Program-made: the position numbers and the translations under genes | Shown: positions 9,375 to 20,478 of the stretch, one piece after another | Layout: each line of letters begins with the position of its first letter | Position numbering within the stretch: the stretch's first letter is position 1 | Assembly (NCBI GenBank): GCA_905331475.1 | Contig: CAJNYU010000002.1 | Span: 100,914 to 164,913 of the forward strand | DNA: 64,000 nt | Reading direction: 5' to 3' | Origin: Rotaria socialis | Lineage: Eukaryota; Rotifera; Eurotatoria; Philodinida; Philodinidae | The notes under the pieces: model-generated | What the model was told of the DNA's origin: nothing | The model's database searches: none | What the model saw: the letters and a program-made list of their open reading frames with translations, nothing else

Positions 9375-12086
9375 ATTAATTTAATGTCTTTAATTTCTAC
9401 GTCAAATTTTGTCTCATGTTCTACATAGTAAATTTCAAGTCTCTAATTATGCAAATCCGATCATTTAATAGATATATGTAATTTTTCATATAAAATAAAT
9501 GACTTAATCTATTAAAATGAACTTTATACTTCATCAAAAATTTATATGCAGCATAAATTAATAACTCAACAAAGCAACAATTTTATAATCATATAGCTAT
9601 TATATAATTATTACATGTGATCATACAGCAACAACTATAACATCTTTATCATGACTCATTTGTTTTTTAGAAGTCATATTCTAAAACATAAATTACAGAT
9701 CATTCATATAAATAAATCAGACCTGGCGTAATTAAAAATAATGATAGACAGATAGGCTGTGTTAATTATAATAGCGTTACGAAAGATTTTATAGTGAAAA
9801 CTACGATAATTCACTAGAAGTAGCACTTAATCATACAAATAAATTATGTGAAAGCTATTATACGTTGATAAATTCTTGTATCAAATCAAGTATCCGCATG
9901 TCTATTGAAATAATGTTTCTTTTAAAAATCTCTATCGATTTTCACTTCAATGAAACATTCAAGTAGTATAGGTTGCTTCTCAATGATAATTTACTGCTAC
10001 TAGTAATCATAATCATATAATTCAAACCCTTCCGAATAACATTGCAAATGTTTAGATCATCGAATTCAATGACAATCAATAATCTCATTTTCTAATTGAC
10101 TACATGCTACTTACGAATTAGTATTGGATTTTACTTTATTATTCGACATGAAAAATAGTAGTAAAAAACGTCTTTTGCCTATTGATCAAACTCGGTTTTC
10201 TATGCATATATTTATATCATTAGGCAATCGTATTGTGGCTCTTTCTAGCTCGAGACGCTATGAATTTATAAACTAGAAAAAGTAGTTGAATCATAGATAC
10301 TTGTTATTTAATTGACACAATTGCTTTTAAAGTCTAGTACTACTAGGTGTATTTGGTCGACGAATATGAATGCCTCAAATGAAGAATCCATAAATGCTAA
10401 AACACTTGAAAAGCAGGAGAATCTATTATCAAAACGTTTTATTGGCTTAGAAAACAATGTTTGATGAAAATGACTTGAAAGAACTTTTTAAATACTAAAG
10501 CTTATTTTGTTTCTAAAAACTGAATTTATAACGTTAGCTGCTGAACATAACCCTGTTAATTTTAGTCAAGAGATTATGAACTGCTACCGAATCTTTTCTG
10601 AGTATCTATGACGAAATAGTCGGAGAACATAGCACGTATTATACCTTTACATCAATCGACTCGGGGATTCGTATAATTAATCTTTTGAACTTAAATTTTA
10701 TGTCAATACTAATAAATGAAACAGGGACTATCGATGACTATATCAGATGTTTCTTTAGTATGTTTTCATTCATTTCTAGAAGCCTTTTCAAAATATTTAA
10801 ATCTATCTAAAATTTATTCAAGTAACATCATTTTTAGATTGCCATGAACTAATGATTCGATCAGTATTTTTCAAAATATTTCTTTTATGTGCTAATATTT
10901 CTGAATTTAATTTGTTTCCTCAACTGTAGGTAGAATCATATGAAAACAAAATGCGTTTGTGTGTCTGTCTGTCTGTCTGTTTGTGGCTGGTCAAAAAACA
11001 TCATACGAGCTTTCCTTCGTTTTAAACTTCACCATCTTTTCATCAAACTTTCCTAAAGGTTATCGGGGTCGGGGAATCCGAATCTGAAGTCAGCTTTTAA
11101 AAATATCGAAACGAATTTTCTAGGACGGGGTATGTTTTGGAAGATATTTAGATTGTATTCAGTTTGACCATAGATAATCGAGGTCTCAGAAAGTCGTACT
11201 TTATTTTGGCTATGGGAGTTTTGTCTTTGATTTTCCTGGAAAAACAGTGTCTTAGAGATTTTGAAGAGTCATTCAGCAATCAACTGAATTGTGTTCAGGG
11301 GTAAAGCGTGCGCTTAGCATCATTTTAAGATACGCCGATGATTGAGTAGTTTCTAATGAGAATATTTCAGATCTATTTCATCTGGGAAGTGTTCGGTATT
11401 GAAATGAGAGTTGGTTTTCTGTATGATGATACTTGATGTTGAGAGTGGCGATTTTGCTTCAATGCAGGTTCTCAGAAATGGTCACGGAGCACTCTTTGTT
11501 AGAAATAGACTTAATGAATAAGTAATTTCCAGTTTCAATTAAAGAGTTCGTACCTGAAGAATCGATTGTTTTTCTGAGTTTAACAAAACTGCAGCGGGCT
11601 GGAAATTGTGAAATATGAGTACTGTATTGTATGGCGGGTTAGGCAGAGCTCCTGCTTTACTAATGGAGAGAACGCGGTCAGAAGCAGTAGACCCAGGTCA
11701 ACTGATTCGACATCGGATCCGATAGTAGGAGCCTGGAAATATCCTACAATCCGATACAATTCTATTGGATTCCAGTCGGATCGGATGGGTTCCGATAGGT
11801 GCCTACAGTCGGATTGTTCGGCCTGGGAACATGCATAAATATACCTCCACTGTCTAGATATAAGTGGTTTCAAAATTGCTCAAAATATCATCAAATTCGA
11901 GTGTTAAACTGAACTCAAGGATAAATTACTCTTAGAGGTCGCTGATCGGGGGGTTGCATTCAATAGGAATCATATACTGGTTGTTTTCAATTTCATCGAC
12001 TCAATGTAAGACTTAACGTTCTTGAAACACTTAGGAGAGTCATTATTTTCAAGAATATGTAACTTTTTGCAGTCTTGAGAGAGAGA
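9375..12086. other. Intergenic region with fragments of repeats
   Basis: No gene is visible. A TCTG simple repeat at 10959-10981 is followed by a sequence whose core (GAATCCGAATCTGAAGTCAG, about 11077) resembles the GATTCCGAATCTGAT core of the dispersed repeat, suggesting a distantly related element. A locally GC-richer patch at 11600-11840 has repeated TCGGATCCGATAG / TCGGATCGGATGGGTTCCGATAG motifs; open frames on both strands there are compositional. Confidence 0.5.
10959..10981. repeat. GTCT/TCTG simple repeat
   Basis: Five to six GTCT units in a row. As in the dispersed repeat family at 8848 and 60946, the simple repeat is followed by a motif of the form GGAATCCGAATCTGA, so it may mark the end of an older related element. 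Confidence 0.7.
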
Positions 12087-12423
12087 CCCATGTCGCACAA
12101 ACCGATCGAAAACCGTCGGTTAACCGGGGTCAATTTTTATAAAAATCGGTTAGCCGCGGTTATTTAAGCCATTTTAGCGCCTTTACAGCGTAAAAACCAA
12201 CGGTTAACCGCGGTTAACCTCCCAGTTAACCGGACAAGTCATCGGTTATGTCGCTAGCTGTCCGGTTATTTTTCCGGTTAACTCTGGGAGGTTAACCGCG
12301 GTTAACCGTTGGTTTTTACGCTGTAAAGGTGCTAAAATGGCTTAAATAACCGCGGTTAACCGATTTTTATAAAAATTGACCCCGGTTAACCGACGGTTTT
12401 CGATCGGTTTGTGCGACATGGGG
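12087..12423. mobile_element. 337-bp foldback (palindromic) element rich in CGGTTAACCG
   Basis: The left arm starts CCCATGTCGCACAAACCGAT and the right arm ends in its exact reverse complement. Over about 150 bp the arms differ at only two positions plus a 2-bp indel, with a short unpaired centre near 12245-12265. Each arm itself contains nested GGTTAACCGCGGTTAACC palindromes, so the motif TTAACCG recurs a dozen times. There is no ORF. The arrangement is that of a foldback or MITE-type element. I cannot define a certain target-site duplication. The near-perfect arms argue for recent insertion or correction between arms. Confidence 0.75.
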
Positions 12424-13447
12424 AGTGCCTTCATACTATTATCTGATTTGTACATTCATCATTTACTTATTTCGCAGCTTGCTCAAATAGGAGTTTCCAT
12501 CAGGAAAATTGAAATCTTTCTCCACAGGCTCGATACGACTTATTTTATTTTGCTTTAAAGTTTTTGAATTATCGCTAACTATTCATCAAACAGATTTTCT
12601 ATGATTCATTCCTAAGTTGAAAAAAGCTGGATGCGACGTTGCAAAGTGGCAAGTTATACGTCCTTTCTCTTGTGATGCACAGTCAAATGGCAATAAATAT
12701 TGAACAGGAACGGAGTTCAAAACTCTGTTTGATAAAAACTTTGGCGATATTGCTAACTGCATTTTTAAGCGGTCGTGGGTTCTACATTGTAACGGTATTT
12801 ACCGTTACGGCTCACTTTATGTACTTTATCCTCTTCGCTGTATCCTATGTTAGTGCATTGACCTGATGAACTCACATTGTTCTATTGTGTGATTGTTCCC
12901 TTTTTGTCTATATCCGCTTAAACGTGATCACTCTCGCGTATATAAGGGAATGTAACTAAAGGAAATGGACGACTAGAGATGTGCAAATGACACAATACAC
13001 CATCATGCCGACGGGCATAGGCGACACTCTCTAAGCTCGTCACATACATCTTCTCTGATGACGAAGTTACAATGATTTTCTGAAATAGTAGAATCCAACT
13101 ATGTATTAACTGTAGATCATGTCTACTTTGATAAATCACGGTGAAAGTTGTACTGTGGGTGTCCCTTAATGCGTCCACTAGTAGCGTCACCAGAAATTTA
13201 ACGGTGATGAGGCTCAGTCCTATCTCTCCTTTGAACGTACTCGTTGACTGGCTCCAGGCACTAATCATCATAACAAACTTTCAAATCTTATTTCTAAATT
13301 TTAAAGTTTAAAATTTAAAATTTAAACTTCCACTGCACTAAAATTAAATGGGCGTATCATATGTGACATATTTGTATCTTATATACGAAGATGCCTATAG
13401 TTTATGTTTGAGAAGAGAAAATTTGAAATAAAAAAAGCAAAGAATAT

Positions 13448-13768
13448 TTATTTGAGTATAATGCGACTATTTTTATGAATATCTGAAAAAGTATCAATAA
13501 GCTGTTCAAAATGGATATCGAGATCACGTTCAATAGCCAATAAACAAATATCGCTCAAACGAGCATCAGTCATCAAATTTCTTGAAATAGATTTATTATG
13601 TGTAGCAGTTGCACTATTATGTAGATTGGTACTTGCATCAAGTCGATGCAAATTTGTTTCTTCAGACAAAACAAGTTCTGTTGATGTTTCCGTAGATGTG
13701 GACGAGTGGTGTAACTCTTGATTAAATAATCTTTGTTTTTTTGGTGAAGATGGTGAAAAGAAAGACAT
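13448..13768 (-). pseudogene. Small hAT-transposase-like ORF, core missing
   Basis: An intact 106-codon frame. The N-terminus MSFFSPSSPKKQRL resembles the 'FF..' leader of zinc-finger (TTF/ZMYM-type) hAT transposases and their domesticated relatives. Residues about 65-100 (MTDARLSDICLLAIERDLDI, then a QLIDTFSDI segment) match the extreme C-terminal helix of that family, typically 'M..ERLS.LALLSIE..I...ID.F'. The whole RNase-H-like catalytic core that normally separates these parts is absent. It could be an internally deleted non-autonomous transposon still carrying a fused frame, or a small domesticated protein. I see no DDE residues. Family assignment is from memory of the motif. Confidence 0.45.
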
Positions 13769-15881
13769 AATATAGTTCTTGATATTGACTTACTAGGTTG
13801 CATATTTTTAATTTATCTGTTTGTAAAATATTACAACTTATCGCTAGCTTCTCTCAGCACTTGTGAGTCATAATGAATAAAATAAAATGATGATTAGTGC
13901 TTTCAATATCTAATAGTTACATAAATTAACAGATGATTCCCTATTACTATCAATGGAGAAAATATTTACACTCTTTTCGATTCAAAATTCAGACTTCAGT
14001 GCTCTAAATCATATTTATTTCTTTAATTCAAGAATTCAATCGATAAATTGGAATAAGGATTGCGAGGCTCCAAAGCCGGTGATGGGACTCAGCCTGATCT
14101 GGTCCCATCCTAGCGACGCCACTAGCGTCCACGCTTGTCTGAAAATTTCAGGCTGATCAAAACATCTTAAGTGGTGTCATTCTCCGTAGGTGGGGGATTT
14201 AAGCCGCATAAGATTACTATTCCTTTGTTTATGCAATTGGTAGCCCTGCTTGTATACGCTATACGATTAGTATTAGCATGATATTGTATACATTGTACCA
14301 ACTTTAGCGACCTGTTGGTTCTTAAGTCACAGTGTTATCAGATGAATTCCGGACAGAAAGAAGAGTGAAAATGTGTATACGATGCAGTAATCTAGCATAA
14401 ATTTTTATGTCAGGGTCTAAAATCATATTCATTCTTTTTCAAATACTGGTGAGCAGTGCTGTTGAAGCTTGGAATGCAGTAAATTATATCGGAAGAGCAC
14501 AACATACAGTCGAGGATCAAGCGAGTCTAAGCGACGAACGTTACTTGTTTTAAAAATGTACACAATGGTCAGTTTAACCCTGAGGAAAGCCATAAGAGAA
14601 TTTTCAATGTTCGATATTTAATAAATATACAGCAAAGCATCGATATTTAGAAGAGTATCACATTCGATTCTTTCCGACTAAGACAAATGAAAATCTACAT
14701 ACAGCAATTGGCATTCTTCGAAAACTTAAAATTCATTAGATTTCTATTTCTAATTGCTGTTTTTTATATTCTTTGAGTTTTTATTTATATTATCCGTTGG
14801 AAATTATTTTAAAATCAATGTATTTGGATTATCAGATAATAAAGATAGAAAATTTCCAAAAGATAGCATTATGAAAAATCAGTTGATAAACGATATCAAG
14901 TTTATACTAAATGAATGTAGATTCTTTTTCCGAAAAAAGAATCAAACATACCAATTGCTTTGTGCAGACACGATATGATTGTTTATGCACGGATGAATTT
15001 TTCGCGTCTTTTCTTTCGATTGATTCTTAGCTTGAAATAATCGTCTTCAATCGAGTTTTTCTTTTTAACAGTTAAAATGATACTGCTTTATTATAACTGT
15101 GCTATTACGATTGGAATAATGACAATATTTTTTATTTTTCCTCTAGAGGCTTGTCTCTGCAAAATTTCAAATCAATATTCGACAAATCAATTATCTTAGT
15201 ATTTCTCAAAAGCTCTATAGAAGTAATTTTCAAAACTATCGGATCCCTGTAGAAATAAGCTAAGATCTCGAACTTTTCTTTATTCTTCATTAGAACTTTA
15301 ACATTGTATGTTGATGGTTGGTTCTTTAATATTCAAAAAGATATATATATATAACTGAAACCTTTTACACGATTTGTCCAAGCAGATCACCCATCCAACC
15401 GTAGTTATGTCGGAGCATTTATGAAGACTAGTTAGTAGATTCAAGTTTTATTTCGAAATATTCAATGTAAATTAAAAACTTTGACCAAAATCAAAGATAT
15501 ATTTACGTTTTTTCTTCTGCATTCTCAATTTAAAAATAAATGTTTATTCACGATAATCAGTTAAATATGATCCTCCTACGTATACAATAAATCTATTTTG
15601 CAATATTTTAATGACAAAGTCGATGAATGTATTTAAGGATCAAATGATGAAGGATCATCTGATCTATATTTGACTGATGTAAACATATTTACTTCTGCTG
15701 GATCAACATATAATGATTAAAAATACAAGTTACTTTTATTATTCGAATAATTACATTATTACTTTCAGCTTGCGCATCGTACATATTTGTTGATGAAGAG
15801 GATGTACGCATAAGACTCACATCTGTATAAGAGCAACAACAAAAATACTTTTTGTCTTCATTTTAATCGAAGAGATTGATA
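13769..15881. other. Intergenic region before the small secreted protein
   Basis: Mostly AT-rich sequence without a supportable gene. The patch 14051-14215 is unusually GC-rich and can form several stems (for example TCAGCCTGA at 14090 pairing with TCAGGCTGA near 14147). It lacks tRNA box A/B spacing and resembles a short repeat fragment. The region 14754-14978 has a 74-codon frame with a hydrophobic start but no recognisable motif. The last 200 bases should include the promoter of the next gene. Confidence 0.45.
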
Positions 15882-16480
15882 ATGACAAAAATGATTTTAT
15901 TCATTTTCGTAACAATTCTTCTAAGTATCACTGTTGAACATTGTCAAGCAATACATGATAATACAGGTAAAAAGAGTTTATCCTAAAAACTTCTCTTATG
16001 TTTCTTTATGTTTTAAATTTAGATTCTAGCGAAAATGAAATGAAAATAACTCAGCTAAAAGCAAATAGTCGACTTCTTCAGCAAGGTCATTATTATCGTC
16101 GTATTCGTCGCCAATCAGAAGAATCAATATCAAGTCTTGATACAGCTGCAACAGTTCTTTCAATTCTTCCGTTAGATCGTATAGGTGCTATCGTTGGTCA
16201 AATTATGTCAACTGGTCTTAAAGAAATGTTTAATCCAGAAGTTGGAAAAAAAATTGTTAACGTTTTAGAAAATCAAGGACCATTATTATTAACATCACTT
16301 TTCAGTAATCTTTTCACAACTCTTGCTATTCCAGGAAAGATACCACCAAAACCGAATCCAAATCCAAATCCAAATCCAGCAACATCATCAATAATAAAAA
16401 ATACTAATAGTCCTATTCAGTTAAGTAACAATTCAATATCAGAATTAGTGGGTGCTCTTCGACGTCCACCAGCCAAATAA
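15882..16480 (+). CDS. Small secreted protein with furin-type propeptide site
   Basis: Two exons (15882-15966 and 16023-16480; 56-bp GT-AG intron) encode 180 residues. Residues 1-23 form a clear signal peptide (MTKMILFIFVTILLSITVEH, then CQA). A short propeptide ends in RRIRR at 54-58, a furin/PC site, so the mature chain would begin at Q59, which could form pyroglutamate. The mature part has a mildly hydrophobic helical region (about 65-135, no cysteines) and a proline-asparagine tract (PNPNPNPNP). I do not recognise the family; secretion and cleavage are inferred. The start is the first ATG and gives an uninterrupted signal peptide. AATAAA overlaps the stop codon and recurs near 16558. Confidence 0.75.
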
Positions 16481-18593
16481 AATACATACGTATAACGACT
16501 GAATATTTATTATGAAATAATTAGAGAAAAAAAATCTACTTTCCTGTTTATATTTTAAAATAAAATAATTTGAAATTTAGAACTAACTAACATCGAGTAC
16601 AAGAAAATACATGGCAAGATCTTGAGTAATTGTCTAACATCATTATATTTATAAATTAATAAATCATCAAAAGTATTCTGACTGATATTGGCACAACTAT
16701 AAATTTGGATATGCAATAAGATGAATTACTTCTTTCTTAATGTTTTCTTTTCTGTGTCGTTAAAATATCATCATGAATTTATTTTAATCCTAGCATGATC
16801 TTTTCTATTGATCTTTTATTTGTATCCCGGAGGTAATACTTATGTTCTTCTATTGAATATCTCATCTCTTCTAACAATTATACAATAAAAATCATTAAAT
16901 GTATCTTCACAAAAGATATAACAAATGTTTCTAACAATGTTGTGTCAATAACAGTATTATAAAAACAAAAAGCCGATTATACAATTTGTTTAAAAAATGC
17001 AATGAGAATATCACACCTGGATGCCAATCGAATTCAATAAGTATCTATCTATAAACAATTTAGGTTTTTTTTTCTTCTTCATCTCAATAAATATCTCATA
17101 AGAAAATAAACAAATAATTGAACGAATTCTTCGTATAGAATAATATATACCCATAACAAATCGCTTTTCTATGCACTTGTAGACTTGTAAATCATAATTG
17201 TAATTGCCAATTGAATCAGATGGAAATTTGCATGTATGATTTTGTCATCTAATACTCCATTGGCTAAAGATGCATACAAATATGAATGCAAACGCCATTG
17301 AACAAGTTTTCGTCAATCTTTCATTTTGTTTTCTCTCATACATCATTCTCATCTTTGACTCTGTTTTGGACATAAAAACTATCAGAATCATATTTGATAA
17401 TCCTTGTTAATAAGTAATATTCTAATATCACTTTAAGGATTAAAATATATTGAAAGACAAGCATACCATAAAAACGGAACACAACCCTAGTATTTTGTTA
17501 TTTAACTTTTTTACCACTGTATATTAACAAATTCAGACAAAATCAAATGTGAAAAAGGAAGGTCGAGCACGAACACAAATAGTATCATCGATTAGATAAG
17601 CATTTTTTCAATTCATATATTCAATATTCTTCATAGCAAAAAAAAGATAATTCATCTTCGTAATTTGAAGTAATAAAAAAAAGATAATAAAATTTCACTA
17701 AAACTTCTAAAGCACTTCTATATCTGATAAACCCTAGTGTGAAATCGGCATGGCCTATCTGTCCATGTTTATTTGATCTTTTTCTTGAATTCACGAATAA
17801 TAATAATAATAATTAATGATATCTTTTCGTCTGCTTTCAAAGTTCTGCAAGTATAAAACAAAGCCGCTTTCATATAACGTACTAAAGCTAAATAAAAAAC
17901 TTCAGCAAATTCAATGGTCTATCCAATATAACTTGAACGGTGTGCAAACATCGAGCCATCCAATGTTTCCGTTAATAACAAACATTGGCCAAGGAATGTT
18001 CTTTTTTTCTTCTTCATTTGTTCACTCTTTCTGTTTTCGTGTGAACAAATATGGCTGCTATCCAAATATCTCTCTTCTCTTGTTCTCTAGCTTAAGACAA
18101 CAGCACATAAAATTTGTTCGCTTGCGCTGCAGCTATTCAATTTATACTATGCCCGTCACCTTAGCCGACGTTTTCTCTCGACTATATAGAAAGAAAACTA
18201 TTCTTTGTCATAGTTTGCCCGTGCAATGTCATTATTGTCGACTAGCAGAAGAATTGTGGATTGGTGGAAAAGCAGAAGAACGAATACAATGATTTTTCTT
18301 TTTCTCTCTCATTATGCTACATGACTATGTGCCAAAGAATGGCGGCAACAACAGCGAAACGACACGCACATAGCTTCATATAAAAGAAACGAGCTAAACG
18401 AGGATAGACGACGCCGTACACGCAGATATACACATTCGGCAATCGCTGCAAGAAAAGAAAAGAGAAGAAATAGCTGCTTGTCATATTTTCTCTCTTTCTC
18501 TATTTGTGTTGGGTCTATGTCTACTTGATTCTTACATTTATCCTCGTACACTTACACTATTATTTGCCTCTATTAAATAACTAAACTTGATCA
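16481..18593. other. Intergenic/promoter region of the prothymosin-like gene
   Basis: Mostly AT-rich. The last 0.6 kb is GC-richer, as expected for the promoter and leader of a highly expressed gene. An uninterrupted 158-codon frame (17816-18292, +) lies here. Its composition is odd (many F, S, C), it has no recognisable domain, and it sits where the promoter is expected, so I do not annotate it as a gene. Confidence 0.45.
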
Positions 18594-19237
18594 ATGGCCG
18601 ATTCAACTGATGCCTTGTCTTCACCTACTGTTACTCCTACCAAAGGTAGATAAAAACAACCTTTTAAATACTGATTAAATTATCTGAGATCGTTGTTTAT
18701 TAGGAACAAAGCGCGAAGCTGAATTGGATGATGTAAGTCCAACAAAATTAAAATCCTTAAAAGCTGCACGTAATGGTACTAATGGTGATGGACCAATAGT
18801 CGATGAAGAATCATCTAACCATAAAAATGGTGATGTTAATTTACATGACGACGACGACGATGATGATGATGACGATGTAGGGTGATAGATTTAATTAAAA
18901 GCAGAACAAGGAAACTTTGATAGTACAAACTATAATTTTCTTCGCTTGCTTTTCTAGGTAGCCGGTGACGACCAAGATGCTGATGACTATGATGAAGAAG
19001 ATGGTTCTGATGAAGATTTTGAGGAAGATGACACTGGAGAAAACGGCGAAGACGATGAAGGTAAAAAGATTGTAGAAAAAATGAATAAATTTAACTCTAA
19101 TTGAATGTAATGTTTAAGGTGACTCCAAAGCTTCTGCTGGTAAATCAAATCCTCGAAGAGCCGCAGCTGGTGCATCAGATGCTAATGGAAGTGCTGACGA
19201 GGACGATGATGAAGATGATGATGATGAACAGGAATAG
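18594..19237 (+). CDS. Prothymosin-alpha/parathymosin-like acidic nuclear protein
   Basis: Four exons: 18594-18645, 18704-18876, 18958-19060, 19119-19237. They give 148 residues with consistent phases. After a short Ser/Thr N-terminus comes a basic stretch (TKREAELDDVSPTKLKSLKA, about 17-36), then a run of ten D, a long D/E-rich tract, a basic patch (SNPRRAAA) and a final acidic tail ending DEQE. Size, extreme acidity and absence of hydrophobic core match prothymosin-alpha/parathymosin-type disordered nuclear proteins that bind histones, mainly linker H1. Because the similarity is compositional, another acidic chaperone-like protein is possible. Exon 2 ends at GAT|GTAGGG; an alternative donor a few bases later would break the frame. 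Confidence 0.7.
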
Positions 19238-20478
19238 AAATATAGATCATTCAGATATATGCTATTTGTTTCCTTCTTTTTTTGTGGTTCTGATTGGAAT
19301 AACTGCCAAGGAAGATGTTTCTTTTTTGTTGTTGTTTTCTTTCGTACATTCACACATTGAAAATTTATTGTTGTTCTTATTTCTTGATGTTGTTATTGTT
19401 GTATATTTCTTCTTGTGTGCCGGTTGTGTGTATTTTTTCTGTTTGCGACTGCACTAGTTTCGCACAATTCGTTCATTCGTTTTTTTTTCGACAAGAATAT
19501 ACAGACAAACAAACAAAACTATTGGACATGTACACAGAACTAAGTATCTGAATACTTTTTGAAAAAAAATCAATCATGAAATGGTTTCGATCAAATTTTG
19601 AATACAAATATCTACTCCTGGACCGTTCAAGTTAGATCAGAGTGAATCATTGTAGTTGAGCCTAGAGACAAAAAAAAATGATATATATATATGTGTATAG
19701 TGGAGATTTTCGTTTTTCGAGAACATTTCAATAGATGTCACTTAAGATGTGTAAGAAACAACGAAAAAGAAGTTCTCTATAGTTCCTGTAAGCAAATTTG
19801 AGTGAAATGTGCTTATTTTTGTGATGATTATCTGCTTATGTGATAGATTTGTTGTCATCAATAAGCTCGATTCAATATGTCTTTGTAGTCATCCAATATA
19901 TGCGTAATTGATCATTGCACTCACGACACATTTTAGTATGTTATAGAGTTTATGTAGTAGTCAGTTTGTTAGCAATGATACATGGAAGGTTTTTGAAAAT
20001 GAAAGCAAAAATTTTAATTAGTTTTTGAAATGTGAAACTTTAATGTTTTCTGATTTCAAAATGAATCGCTTCAAAAATCATAAAATGTTCATTCAAGCAA
20101 TGAAAATTTCTGCTTATGGTCCATCTTCATCGAATATTTTCTCTCTTATTCATTTCTGGAAAGAAAATAAAACAGCTGTTCTTTATGACAAACCATATCC
20201 TAATTCAGTCGTGTGTGTAATGAACTAATTACGTTCAATGTTGGAAGTTACTTTGAAAGAAAAGGAAAAACACAAAAAAAAAGAAGAATAGACAAAAAAG
20301 AAACATAGTTATAGACGTATACACAAATACACTTTCACGTACACAATTTCGTTTTTCTTTCTTTTGAATTCTAATTGAGAAACAAACGATTATGGCATCG
20401 TCGATTTGATACCAAATAATTTTTTGACTTTTTTAATAAAAATAACAATGAAAATAATCGGTGAACAATATCAACAGT
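19238..20478. other. 3' regions between two convergent genes
   Basis: The stretch holds the 3' UTR of the prothymosin-like gene (a T-rich segment, then AT microsatellite near 19680) and, read on the minus strand, the 3' UTR of the CDK12/13 gene. AATAAA-like signals occur on both strands. Open frames here are low-complexity and I see no gene. Confidence 0.55.

Noticed and set aside
11580-11873. Open frames of 97 and 76 codons on opposite strands
   Set aside because: Overlapping frames over a GC-richer patch with internal TCGGATCCGATAG repeats; no domain and no splice context.
12376-12558. 60-codon frame starting in the foldback element
   Set aside because: Its N-terminal part is the element's palindromic arm read by chance.
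12918-13271. 117-codon minus-strand frame
   Set aside because: No recognisable motif and unremarkable composition; nothing around it supports exons. A gene cannot be excluded but is not supported.
19101-19457. 118-codon plus-strand frame and opposing minus-strand frames over the last prothymosin-like exon
   Set aside because: Alternative frames of the D/E-rich repeat and its T-rich 3' UTR; the acidic frame joins the other exons in phase.
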